Below are positions 5,532-13,918 of a DNA stretch of 23,189 nucleotides, one piece after another. Each line of letters starts with the position of its first letter. Position 1 is the stretch's first letter. The stretch comes from JAQBFJ01 sp032123435 (GTDB lineage Bacteria; Verrucomicrobiota; Kiritimatiellia; UBA8416; JAQBFJ01). The position numbers and the translations under genes were made by a program. The notes beneath the pieces are model-generated. The model was not told where the DNA came from. It ran no database searches and saw only the letters and a program-made list of their open reading frames with translations. Location of the stretch: the NCBI GenBank assembly GCA_032123435.1, contig JAQBFJ010000078.1, forward strand, positions 1 through 23,189, in the 5' to 3' direction.

Positions 5532-7715
5532 ATGAAATATAAAGGGACCGGAACTTTCAAAAAAACAATAACCACTATCCTGCTCTGTCTTGCCGCAATC
5601 ACAGTGCTGGCCAATAACGGAGAGACGCATGAACCATCCATGACTCATCGTATGATGATTCTGGCTTTCCAGCTCGGCTCTATCCTGCTGGCGGGTAAAC
5701 TTGTCAGCATAATTTTTGAAAAAATCAAAATTCCCGGAGTCATTGGAGAAATAGCGGCCGGCATATTGATAGGCCCATACGTGATGGGTTGTCTGCCACT
5801 GCCGGGTCTGCCTGAAGGCCTGTTCCCGCTTAACGGCAGTTTCCCTGTATCACCGGAGCTTTATGGGTTCTGCAGTATTGCCGCCATTGTACTGCTTTTT
5901 ACCGTCGGATTGGAAACGGATATTAAATTATTCATGCGTTACTCTCTTGCCGGCTCACTTGTCGGGATAGGCGGAGCCCTGGTATCATTTGTTATTGGAG
6001 ATCTTTCCGCTGTATTATTTTCCAGTATGCTTTTTCAACATCCTGTCGGATTCCTGTCCGCGCCGGCGCTTTTCCTTGGCACAATATCAACCGCGACATC
6101 AGTAGGCATATCAGCGCGAATATTGTCCGAAAAACACAAACTTGATTCACCGGAGGGAATCACAATACTGGCCGGTGCCGTTATAGACGATGTTATAGGC
6201 ATTATCATACTTGCCGTCTCACTGGGTATTATCGCCGCTTCCTCCTCGGGCTTAATTGACTGGGGTCATATCGGACTCATCTCCGCCAAAGCCATTGGCA
6301 TCTGGCTTATAGCAACCATAATAGGTATCATGGCAGCCCAGAAGATAGGCCTGCTGCTGAAATTGTTCCGAGATCGATCAACTATAGCTGTAATGGCACT
6401 GGCGCTCAGCCTTATTCTGGCCGGTTTATTTGAAGAGGCCGGACTGGCAATGATAGTTGGAGCCTACATAATGGGCCTCTCTTTGTCCCGCACAGACATC
6501 AATCATGTCATCCGGGAAAAACTCCAGCCTGTAGCGTCATTCCTTGTCCCTATATTCTTCGTCGTCATGGGAATGCTTGTAGATGTACGAATGCTCGCGT
6601 CCAGGAATGTTATTATGTTCGGGACAATTTACACGGCCGGCGCCATCATTGCCAAGATTATCGGCTGTGGTTTACCCATGCTTTTCTGCAATTTCAATAC
6701 ACGCGGCGCGTTGCGTATCGGGGTTGGCATGCTTCCGCGCGGAGAAGTAGCGCTGATCATAGCGGGAATTGGATTGGCCGCCGGTATTCTTACCAAGGAA
6801 ATCTTCGGAGTCAGTATCATGATGACACTGCTGACAACGCTTGCCGCGCCGCCCTTGCTTGTAGCCATGTTTAAAAGCAGTAAAAGCGGTCTCCGACATC
6901 GTGTCAAGAACGCGAACACCGAACTGCGGTTCAGCTTCCCGTCCGAAGAAGTAACCGTTCTTCTCGTCAATAAACTGCTGGAATCGTTCCAATCTGAAGA
7001 CTTTTTTACACACGTTCTCAGCCGTACTGATCACATTTATCAATTGCGTAAAGACAGTACTATCATAAATTTCAGGCGCACAGACAATGACATCATCTTC
7101 CAGTGCGATGAATCGCACGTCACTTTCGTCAATACGGCAATGTACGAAATAATCGCTGAGCTCGAAATAGCGCTCGAAGAACTTAAGAAACCCATAGACT
7201 CCAGCGCCATAGCGCTCAAACTCCAAAAGAACACGATCACGGCCAAGGCAAGAAAATCGCTGGCCAGACTCATTTCGATCAAAAACTTGACGCCATACCT
7301 GAAAGGCAATAACAAAAAAGAAATAATAGAAGAACTTCTTTCAATTTTAGATAAAGCCAAAATGGTAAAAGACGTCAAATCTGCAAGCAAGGCAGTCTGG
7401 TTAAGGGAAAACACGATGTCAACCGGAATGCAGTACGGAATCGCATTGCCTCACGCGAAAACAGATGCCGTCACCAGTCTTGTATGTGCCATCGGTCTGA
7501 AAAAGGAAGGTGTAGACTTCAACTCAATGGATGGCCTACCCTCCTCCATCTTCGTTCTTATACTGTCACCCAAGACAACTTCGGGCCCGCATGTTGAGTT
7601 TCTGTCAACTATAAGCCAGATACTTGATGAAGAAGGAAGAGAATCTCTTCTTACCTGCACAACAGCAGTTGAAATGTATTCTGTATTAACCGGAAGACAA
7701 GGATCACGACACTGA
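5532..7715 (+). CDS. CPA2-family cation/proton antiporter with C-terminal PTS EIIA type-2 domain
   Basis: A 727-residue protein. An N-terminal signal-like or first helix precedes a CPA2 (KefB/NapA-like) exchanger core of roughly residues 35-430. The ion-binding pair Asp219-Asp220 is seen in AGAVIDDVIG. A DD pair is typical of electrogenic sodium/proton exchange, whereas Kef-type carriers usually have QD. Residues of about 430-590 form a segment I do not recognise. Residues of about 595-727 form a PTS EIIA fructose/nitrogen-type domain with the phosphorylation site His641 in GIALPHAK. HPr-dependent phosphorylation of this His could gate the exchanger; HPr is encoded divergently 2.7 kb upstream. 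It sits 16 nt behind the Usp-fused permease and is probably co-transcribed. Domain calls are firm, the control model is inference. Confidence 0.87.
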   Translation: MKYKGTGTFKKTITTILLCLAAITVLANNGETHEPSMTHRMMILAFQLGSILLAGKLVSIIFEKIKIPGVIGEIAAGILIGPYVMGCLPLPGLPEGLFPLNGSFPVSPELYGFCSIAAIVLLFTVGLETDIKLFMRYSLAGSLVGIGGALVSFVIGDLSAVLFSSMLFQHPVGFLSAPALFLGTISTATSVGISARILSEKHKLDSPEGITILAGAVIDDVIGIIILAVSLGIIAASSSGLIDWGHIGLISAKAIGIWLIATIIGIMAAQKIGLLLKLFRDRSTIAVMALALSLILAGLFEEAGLAMIVGAYIMGLSLSRTDINHVIREKLQPVASFLVPIFFVVMGMLVDVRMLASRNVIMFGTIYTAGAIIAKIIGCGLPMLFCNFNTRGALRIGVGMLPRGEVALIIAGIGLAAGILTKEIFGVSIMMTLLTTLAAPPLLVAMFKSSKSGLRHRVKNANTELRFSFPSEEVTVLLVNKLLESFQSEDFFTHVLSRTDHIYQLRKDSTIINFRRTDNDIIFQCDESHVTFVNTAMYEIIAELEIALEELKKPIDSSAIALKLQKNTITAKARKSLARLISIKNLTPYLKGNNKKEIIEELLSILDKAKMVKDVKSASKAVWLRENTMSTGMQYGIALPHAKTDAVTSLVCAIGLKKEGVDFNSMDGLPSSIFVLILSPKTTSGPHVEFLSTISQILDEEGRESLLTCTTAVEMYSVLTGRQGSRH

Positions 7716-7755
7716 ACATTTCCAAAATTCCCTCAGGATTACAGCCGCCACGTAA

Positions 7756-9459
7756 ATGAAATCAGAACGCCGGACAATTCTATTCATACAACTGCCGCAA
7801 ACCGACAACGATCCAGCCGATATGTCGGAAAATCCAATGTTAGCGGCAAATTATCTGCGATACGCAGCAAAACGTGCCCATGAATCTGAATTCTTTATGT
7901 TTTCCGTCCTTCCGCCGACGGTAAACAACATGGATAATGCGAATTTGATTCAATCCATACTCAAAAAACAACCCGACATAATCTGCGTCACGCTGTACGT
8001 GTGGAACGTGGAACGATCCCTGCGCATACTGGAACCAATCAAAAAAGCCAATCCGCGTTTACGTGTAATTGCAGGCGGACCGGAGGTCGCCCGTAATCAT
8101 CCATTTCTTTTCAAAACAGACATCATAGACACAGCAGTGATCGGTGAAGGAGAATCTGTTTTCCCGCATATACTGCGCGCCATCAGAACCAATACACGGA
8201 CAAATTTCACTAATGTGGCATGGCGAAAGGGAAACAATATCAAATATGGAACAAACAGACCGCCCTTACTTCCTGTCGACAAATTACTGCCACCACCGCA
8301 CTTACAGGAATCGACCAAAAACCTAAATCCTGCATATATAGAAACATCACGCGGCTGTCCAATGAAATGCGCATTCTGCTGTTACAACATGCATCGATCC
8401 GATTTCTCATGGATACCTGCAAACAACACCGCCCGCCGCATACATCATTTGCATAAGAAAGGAATAAAGGAATTTCGCTTTATCGACCCTACTCTTAACG
8501 CAAATCCGCAATTCACCCAACTACTGCGGTTACTGTCAAGGATCAATACTAAACGCAAACTTTCTTTCTTTGCTGAACTTCGCCCCGATACAGTAACGGC
8601 GGAACAGGCACGCCTGCTCCATCAGGCCAATTTCACTGAATTGGAATTAGGACTCCAAAGCGTTAATCCATCTGTCCTGCGCTCAGTGAATCGACAGGTA
8701 AATTTAAGACGCTTGAAACACGCCGTAAATCTGCTAGGCAAATATCCAATTAAACTCACAATAGATATAATGTGCGGCCTGCCCGGTCAAACCATCTTCG
8801 ACATCGGCAGCGCCATAAAATGGGCTAATAAACAAAGACATGCTCGTATACAGCTTCTACACACGTTGCTGTTGCCCGGAACCGTTTTGCGCTCTCAGAA
8901 ACACCAACTACGTCTCACCGCGCAAACATACCCCCCTTACCGAGTTACAAAAACAAGATCCATGACGGAAAACGACTTCGCGCGTGCTGAAATCATTCTG
9001 GAAAAGGAAACAGGATGCCGCCTCGATAATCCGACTCGCCGTTTTATAGGCTCCAGCCTGCCCGACCTGTTCGAGGAACGTATCGTTCTTCAACTTCATA
9101 AAACGCAAAAAGAGATACCAGGCAAACACAATCGCAGAGCCTTACTGATTAAAGATAACGACTTCTTTAGCTCCATGCCACGATTGCTCGATGTAATCAA
9201 AACGGCCGTAATAAACGAACCGGATATACTATGGCAGTTCGTGCTCTGCCCGGTCTACGAGGAACCACTCGATATTTTTGACGCCATGATTGCTGTTCTG
9301 GAGCAAATGCCACATCATTTCATTGATCGCCTACGCGCCCGCTCAAATAAACAAAACCAGTCTGCCAGACGCGTTATGGTCTTGCTGTCCCCGCACAGGC
9401 GTTACAATCAATCATGGATAAATGCTGTGAATTCACTATTATTGGCCAGATTTTATTGA
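7756..9459 (+). CDS. B12-binding-domain radical SAM protein
   Basis: A 567-residue protein. Residues 1 to about 160 form a cobalamin-binding-like Rossmann domain (QPDIICVTLYVWN, VIAGGPEV, VIGEGESVFPHIL). It lacks the DxHxxG motif of base-off B12 proteins. The radical SAM core follows, with the cluster ligands Cys201-x3-Cys205-x2-Cys208 in SRGCPMKCAFCC. Also seen are ELRPDTVT, ELGLQSVNPSVL and DIMCGLPGQT, all typical of this class. Such enzymes cleave S-adenosylmethionine to modify natural products, lipids, cofactors or tRNA; the substrate is not evident. The C-terminal ~180 residues are poorly conserved in my reading. The gene starts 40 nt after the antiporter and ends 35 nt before the deacetylase. 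No strong ribosome-binding site is visible at this ATG, so the start is less certain. Confidence 0.85.
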   Translation: MKSERRTILFIQLPQTDNDPADMSENPMLAANYLRYAAKRAHESEFFMFSVLPPTVNNMDNANLIQSILKKQPDIICVTLYVWNVERSLRILEPIKKANPRLRVIAGGPEVARNHPFLFKTDIIDTAVIGEGESVFPHILRAIRTNTRTNFTNVAWRKGNNIKYGTNRPPLLPVDKLLPPPHLQESTKNLNPAYIETSRGCPMKCAFCCYNMHRSDFSWIPANNTARRIHHLHKKGIKEFRFIDPTLNANPQFTQLLRLLSRINTKRKLSFFAELRPDTVTAEQARLLHQANFTELELGLQSVNPSVLRSVNRQVNLRRLKHAVNLLGKYPIKLTIDIMCGLPGQTIFDIGSAIKWANKQRHARIQLLHTLLLPGTVLRSQKHQLRLTAQTYPPYRVTKTRSMTENDFARAEIILEKETGCRLDNPTRRFIGSSLPDLFEERIVLQLHKTQKEIPGKHNRRALLIKDNDFFSSMPRLLDVIKTAVINEPDILWQFVLCPVYEEPLDIFDAMIAVLEQMPHHFIDRLRARSNKQNQSARRVMVLLSPHRRYNQSWINAVNSLLLARFY

Positions 9460-9494
9460 TAAGATCAACCTAAAGTCCAAATATAAGAATAATT

Positions 9495-10637
9495 ATGTCA
9501 GCAACACAGACTAAATGCGTCTTCATGCACAGCCCGGAGCTGGATAATGTCCACTATCCTCCAGAATGTCCATTTAACACCTCACGCGCAGGCAAAACCC
9601 GTAAGATCCTGGCATCCATGAACCTGCTCAACAACAAGAACGGAACCGAATACCCGCCAGAGCCGGTAAACAGAAAAACGCTCGAACAATTCCATACAAC
9701 ACGGTATCTTGATGCGCTTCAATCCGCCGCCAGCGGCCACCTTGACGCAGATGGATTCCTGATGGGGCTCGGCACACCGGACTGCCCCGTTTTTCCTGAT
9801 ATGTATACATACCCCACCCTCGCCACAGGCGCAACGTTAACCGGAGCGGACCTGATAGCATCAGGTAAAAATGAAATAGCATTCAATCCTTCAGGCGGTT
9901 ATCACCACGCGCATCCATCAATGGCTTCGGGCTTCTGCTACATAAACGATATTGTACTCGCCTGCATGTCATTGGCCAAAGCTGGAATGAAAACGCTTTT
10001 TATAGATCTGGACGTCCATCACTGCGATGGCGTACAGGAAGCATTTTACGAACGCTCGGATATAATGACAATATCTCTGCACGAAAGCGGCAAAACGCTG
10101 TTTCCCGGCACGGGATTTGAGAATGAAACAGGAGCTGGGGCTGGAAAAGGGTTCAGCGTAAACGTGCCGCTTCCTGTCGGAACATACGATGAGGCATATA
10201 TTCACGTATTCAAAACCATAGTCTCACCTTTAATCAACGCATATAATCCGGATGCCATCGTACTGGAACTAGGCATGGACACGCTGACAGGCGATCCACT
10301 GGCCCATTTACACCTCACCAACAACGCATACGCGGAAATCATTCCAATTATAATGGCTTTTAAAAAACCTATTCTCGCCACGGGCGGCGGTGGATATAAT
10401 GTCGACAATACCGCCAGAGCATGGGCCCTGGCATGGAGCATATTCTGCGGCAATAATCCAAATGACGACATAACAATCGGTCTTGGCGGCGTAATGTTTG
10501 AAAGCACAGAATGGCCGGGCGGACTGAAAGACCGGGCTTTCATCTCGCATGCCGGCCAAAGAAACACCGTGGATTCGGAAATTGAAATAATATTAGAAAC
10601 GGTAAAACGCAATATCTTCCATTACCATGTAATATGA
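9495..10637 (+). CDS. Histone deacetylase family protein (AcuC-like lysine deacetylase)
   Basis: A 380-residue class I HDAC-fold hydrolase, near the usual AcuC length. The active-site set is intact: the His-His pair in GGYHHAHPSMASGFCYIND, the zinc ligands Asp173 and His175 in DLDVHH, Asp262 in GMDTLTGDPL, and the catalytic Tyr301 in GGGGYN. The usual HHGDG is HHCDG here, with Cys in place of Gly beside the metal site. AcuC in Bacillus deacetylates and so reactivates acetyl-CoA synthetase. An acs gene lies 5 kb away in this window, making Acs a plausible target. Polyamine or other acetyl-amide substrates are also possible in this family. No AcuA or AcuB is present. The QueG-like gene begins 3 nt after the stop, indicating an operon. 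Confidence 0.87.
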   Translation: MSATQTKCVFMHSPELDNVHYPPECPFNTSRAGKTRKILASMNLLNNKNGTEYPPEPVNRKTLEQFHTTRYLDALQSAASGHLDADGFLMGLGTPDCPVFPDMYTYPTLATGATLTGADLIASGKNEIAFNPSGGYHHAHPSMASGFCYINDIVLACMSLAKAGMKTLFIDLDVHHCDGVQEAFYERSDIMTISLHESGKTLFPGTGFENETGAGAGKGFSVNVPLPVGTYDEAYIHVFKTIVSPLINAYNPDAIVLELGMDTLTGDPLAHLHLTNNAYAEIIPIIMAFKKPILATGGGGYNVDNTARAWALAWSIFCGNNPNDDITIGLGGVMFESTEWPGGLKDRAFISHAGQRNTVDSEIEIILETVKRNIFHYHVI

Positions 10638-10640
10638 ACC

Positions 10641-11330
10641 ATGAATAACTACACTGATATTCGCAACACACTGGAAACATTAAACAATGAAAACGGCGGC
10701 GGTGTTTTCGGAGTAGCCGACTTGAATGCTCTGAAAAAAGATTACCCGCATCTGCTCGACCATGTACAAGGCGACTACTCACGTGCCATCGTATGCGGAG
10801 TCCGACTCCAAAGGACCGCGCTGGAGACTATAACAAATCAGCCAACCCCGCTCTACTTCCACAACTATCGCCAGACAAACTATCAGTTGGATCGTATTGC
10901 ATTCCTGATCGCCGAAAAACTACAGTCGTTGAACTGCCGCGCTCTTGCCATACCAGCGTCTCAGATCATTAACCGCGCGCCAATGACCGGGCATATATCC
11001 CACAAACTCCTTGGATATCAAGCTGGTCTGGGCTTCATCGGAAGAAACAACCTGCTCGTCCATCCGCGATACGGTGCGCAACTGCGTTATGTTTCCGTTT
11101 TGACAGATCTTTCGCTCGAACCCGATACGCCCATACATGATAATTGCGGATCATGCCGCGCCTGTATATCCGCATGCCCTGCCAACGCAATCAAGGAAGA
11201 GCCATCCTCTTTTGAACTAAACGCGTGTTATGCCAAACTATGCGAATTCACACGAATCCCGTTCATAGGCCAGCATATCTGTGGTGTATGCGTAAAAGCA
11301 TGCGCCGAAAACATCAGGGGGAACAAATAA
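10641..11330 (+). CDS. Short epoxyqueuosine reductase-like (QueG-type) 4Fe-4S protein
   Basis: A 229-residue protein resembling the cobalamin-binding (DUF1730) and ferredoxin parts of QueG. GFIGRNNLLVHPRYGAQLRYV and SVLTDLSLEPD match the QueG core. The first cluster motif is Cys169-x2-Cys172-x2-Cys175-x3-Cys179-Pro. The second is Cys214-x2-Cys217-x3-Cys221 close to the C-terminus. True QueG reduces epoxyqueuosine to queuosine in tRNA and is usually well over 300 residues, with C-terminal HEAT-like repeats. This protein is shorter and stops just after the second cluster, so it may be a paralogue with another reductive or electron-transfer role. It follows the deacetylase by 3 nt, and its stop overlaps the next start as TAATG. 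Confidence 0.8.
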   Translation: MNNYTDIRNTLETLNNENGGGVFGVADLNALKKDYPHLLDHVQGDYSRAIVCGVRLQRTALETITNQPTPLYFHNYRQTNYQLDRIAFLIAEKLQSLNCRALAIPASQIINRAPMTGHISHKLLGYQAGLGFIGRNNLLVHPRYGAQLRYVSVLTDLSLEPDTPIHDNCGSCRACISACPANAIKEEPSSFELNACYAKLCEFTRIPFIGQHICGVCVKACAENIRGNK

Positions 11331-11866
11331 TGGGCCAGATCAACAAACCAGCACACGTTAAACTGTTCTGCGGCATCATAGCACCAAAAGAACATGTCAT
11401 AAAAAAGATTAATGAAGAGTTAACCGCCCTGTTCGGCCCGATAGATACCGAAAGCGAGATTATGCCGTTCAACTTTACAACATATTACGAAGGCGTTATG
11501 GGCGGCAACCTGCTCCGCATCTTCGTCTCATTCGCTAACCTCGTTGATCCGGCCAATCTGGCCCTGATCAAAATACAGACAAACGAAATAGAAGATAAAC
11601 TATCCAGTAATGTCGAAAAACGATGCGCAAACATCGATCCCGGTTATGTCACTGCCGCAAAACTAGTGCTGGCAACAACGAAAAATTTCGCGCATAGAAT
11701 ATACATCGGACAGGGCATATACGCGGAAATAACACTCAATTTCAAGAAAGACGGATTAAAATCGTTCGAATGGACTTACCCAGATTATAAATCCGGCAAA
11801 TATGACGCCTTCTTCATCAAGATCAGACAGCATTATATGGCACAACAGGAGAAAAACAGCCAATGA
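11330..11866 (+). CDS. DUF4416 family protein
   Basis: A 178-residue soluble protein matching DUF4416 throughout: KLFCGIIA near the start, PFNFTTYYE, MGGNLLRIFVSF, KIQTNEIE, NIDPGYVTAAKLVLATTK and a terminal WTYPDYKS segment. The family has no established function that I know. The frame is open from 11225, but that part overlaps the QueG-like gene. I place the start at the ATG at 11330, which shares one base with the upstream stop and has an AGGGGG ribosome-binding site just before it. The stop overlaps the next gene's start (ATGA). Coupled translation with a QueG-like protein is the only functional hint. Confidence 0.85.
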   Translation: MGQINKPAHVKLFCGIIAPKEHVIKKINEELTALFGPIDTESEIMPFNFTTYYEGVMGGNLLRIFVSFANLVDPANLALIKIQTNEIEDKLSSNVEKRCANIDPGYVTAAKLVLATTKNFAHRIYIGQGIYAEITLNFKKDGLKSFEWTYPDYKSGKYDAFFIKIRQHYMAQQEKNSQ

Positions 11867-12258
11867 GAACGGATAACCGCGGAACAAATAAACCCAATTC
11901 AGCACCTATTATCCTTTCGGCCCTTGTTATGCCCGGCGCAGGCCAGCTGATGCAAAAGAGGTTCATGCCCGCTCTCATTTTCGCCGTTCTTTTTCTCTCA
12001 TGTTTCGGAGCCGTCTGCGTCTTCGGATTCAAGATCATTTTTATTTTCTATAGTCTACCCATGAAGGGTACTTCTGATACCGCTCCGGACCTGCCTTTAA
12101 TGAAGCTCGTTATTTTCTTCATTATTTCGATCATCATTTACTTCATCAGCCTTATAGACACATACCTTGCCTGTAAACGGCAAGGCACAGAATGGGCAAG
12201 ACAATTCCTGCCTGAAATACCAGGTATACCCACAGATAAAACAGACCTGCCCGCTTAA
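11863..12258 (+). CDS. Small membrane protein with PGAGQ motif
   Basis: A 131-residue protein with a hydrophilic N-terminus of about 15 residues and roughly three hydrophobic stretches (about 16-30, 36-60 and 81-101). The segment SALVMPGAGQLMQKRF resembles the PG-x-GQ motif seen in small TM2-like and DUF5683/DUF6677-type membrane proteins. No catalytic residues are visible and I do not assign a function. Its ATG overlaps the DUF4416 stop by 4 nt, so the two are probably translationally coupled. About 100 nt separate it from guaA. Confidence 0.7.
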   Translation: MRTDNRGTNKPNSAPIILSALVMPGAGQLMQKRFMPALIFAVLFLSCFGAVCVFGFKIIFIFYSLPMKGTSDTAPDLPLMKLVIFFIISIIIYFISLIDTYLACKRQGTEWARQFLPEIPGIPTDKTDLPA

Positions 12259-12297
12259 CATGAATATTTCACTAACGCGTTTTTTCCCATATTGCAG

Positions 12298-12326
12298 TTG
12301 AATCGATATCCACATATTGATATCGT
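12298..12326 (+). promoter_or_regulatory. Candidate guaA promoter overlapping a palindrome
   Basis: TTGAAT (12298-12303) and TATCGT (12321-12326) are 17 bp apart. The spacer and -10 region contain the inverted repeat CGATATC (12304-12310) and GATATCG (12319-12325) around an 8-nt centre. This arrangement fits an operator that blocks polymerase, though the bound factor is unknown. A guaA ribosome-binding region (GATCGGG, 12344-12350) follows. Confidence 0.4.
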
Positions 12327-12359
12327 TATCGTTTCACTTTAAAGATCGGGTTGCCTTTT

Positions 12360-13904
12360 ATGAAGGAACATAACTGGATAGCAGTGCTTGACTTCGGCTC
12401 GCAATACAGCCAACTGATTGCAAGGCGTATTCGAGAACAACATGTATATTCCGAAATACTCGACTTCAATACCAACGCCGATGTCCTGGCCAAACGCAAT
12501 CCATCAGGAATCATACTCTCAGGCGGCCCGGCAAGCGTATTCGAAAACAACGCGCCGCTCTGCGATCCCGCATTATACAATATTGGTATTCCGATACTGG
12601 GCATTTGTTATGGAATGCAAATGACAGCCAAGCTTCTGGGCGGCACGGTTAAGCCGGGCAAAGAACGCGAGTATGGCCAAGCCAAAATCAAGATAGTCAA
12701 GAAACAGCCCCTCTTTTCCGGCCTTGACCCCGAACTTAAAGTCTGGATGAGTCACGGTGATCAGGTAAAACAAATGCCTGATGGATTCGACATACTGGCA
12801 GAAACAGAAACCTGTCCAATTGCCGCCATGGGAAATGACGTAAAACGCTTTTACGGCCTTCAATTTCATCCGGAAGTCGTACACACCGCACATGGAACAC
12901 AAATTCTTAAGCACTTTGTTTTTGATGTCTGCAACTGCACCGCAGACTGGGAAATGGCAAAATTCATTACAGAGAGCGTCCAATCCATACGTGACATAGC
13001 AGGTAAAGATCATGTCGTACTCGGCTTGAGCGGTGGAGTTGACTCTTCTGTTGTGGCTGTACTGCTTAACAAGGCAATCGGCGATCAGCTTCATTGCATA
13101 TTCGTGGACAACGGACTACTGCGCCATGATGAAGCCAAACAGGTGGAATATGATTTCGCGCAGGCCTTTGGTCTTGACCTGCATGTTGTGCATGCCCAGG
13201 ATCTGTTTATAAATAAACTGAAAAACGTAACTGAACCGGAACAAAAACGAAAGATTATCGGAAGCACCTTCATAGAAGTATTCTCCGAAGAGGCCCGCAA
13301 ACTAGGCCACACCAAATATCTTGCTCAAGGCACGCTGTATCCTGATGTAATAGAAAGTCGTTCTCCAATAGGAGGCCCTTCATCGACAATAAAAAGCCAC
13401 CATAACGTTGGTGGCTTGCCCGCTGATCTTAAATTCAAACTGATTGAACCTGTTCGCGAATTATTCAAAGATGAAGTACGCGCACTAGGCCGTGAATTAA
13501 ACATGCCCGATTTTATTCTGGATAGACAGCCGTTTCCAGGCCCTGGTCTCGCCGTGCGAATTATCGGCGAGGTAACCGAAAAACGAATCAGGCTCCTGCA
13601 GCAGGCCGATCTGCGCGTCCAGGAGGAAATCAAAACCATACCGGATTACAAGAATATATGGCAATCATTCTGCATTCTTCTGCCCGTCCAGAGCGTCGGC
13701 GTAATGGGTGACAATCGTACATACGAAAACACTGTCGTGCTACGCATAGTGGAAAGCGTTGACGGCATGACGGCCGATTGGAGCAGAATCCCATACGAAA
13801 CACTCGGCAAAATATCCAACCGGATAATCAATGAAGTGCGCGGCATTAATCGTGTCGTTTACGACATCAGTTCAAAACCGCCCGCCACCATAGAATGGGA
13901 ATAA
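12360..13904 (+). CDS. guaA: GMP synthase (glutamine-hydrolysing)
   Basis: A 514-residue enzyme converting XMP, ATP and glutamine to GMP, the last step of guanine nucleotide synthesis in the cytoplasm. The N-terminal class I glutaminase domain has the nucleophile Cys83 in GICYGMQ and the catalytic His-Glu in LQFHPEV. The ATP-pyrophosphatase domain follows, with the PP-loop LSGGVDSSV at residues 223-231. The C-terminal dimerisation domain ends with KPPATIEWE, the standard GuaA terminus. Length is normal. I use the ATG at 12360; a TTG at 12351 is in frame but too close to the likely ribosome-binding site (GATCGGG, 12344-12350). A palindrome lies over the candidate promoter upstream. The convergent MFS gene ends 14 nt downstream with no terminator between them. 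Confidence 0.97.
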   Translation: MKEHNWIAVLDFGSQYSQLIARRIREQHVYSEILDFNTNADVLAKRNPSGIILSGGPASVFENNAPLCDPALYNIGIPILGICYGMQMTAKLLGGTVKPGKEREYGQAKIKIVKKQPLFSGLDPELKVWMSHGDQVKQMPDGFDILAETETCPIAAMGNDVKRFYGLQFHPEVVHTAHGTQILKHFVFDVCNCTADWEMAKFITESVQSIRDIAGKDHVVLGLSGGVDSSVVAVLLNKAIGDQLHCIFVDNGLLRHDEAKQVEYDFAQAFGLDLHVVHAQDLFINKLKNVTEPEQKRKIIGSTFIEVFSEEARKLGHTKYLAQGTLYPDVIESRSPIGGPSSTIKSHHNVGGLPADLKFKLIEPVRELFKDEVRALGRELNMPDFILDRQPFPGPGLAVRIIGEVTEKRIRLLQQADLRVQEEIKTIPDYKNIWQSFCILLPVQSVGVMGDNRTYENTVVLRIVESVDGMTADWSRIPYETLGKISNRIINEVRGINRVVYDISSKPPATIEWE

Positions 13905-13918
13905 TTCTACCCTTCAGA

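Noticed and set aside
6672..7226. 184-codon minus-strand open frame
   Set aside because: It is antisense to the well-supported antiporter/EIIA gene.
12351..12359. TTG start for guaA, three codons upstream
   Set aside because: It directly abuts the likely ribosome-binding site; the ATG at 12360 has correct spacing and gives the usual GuaA N-terminus.
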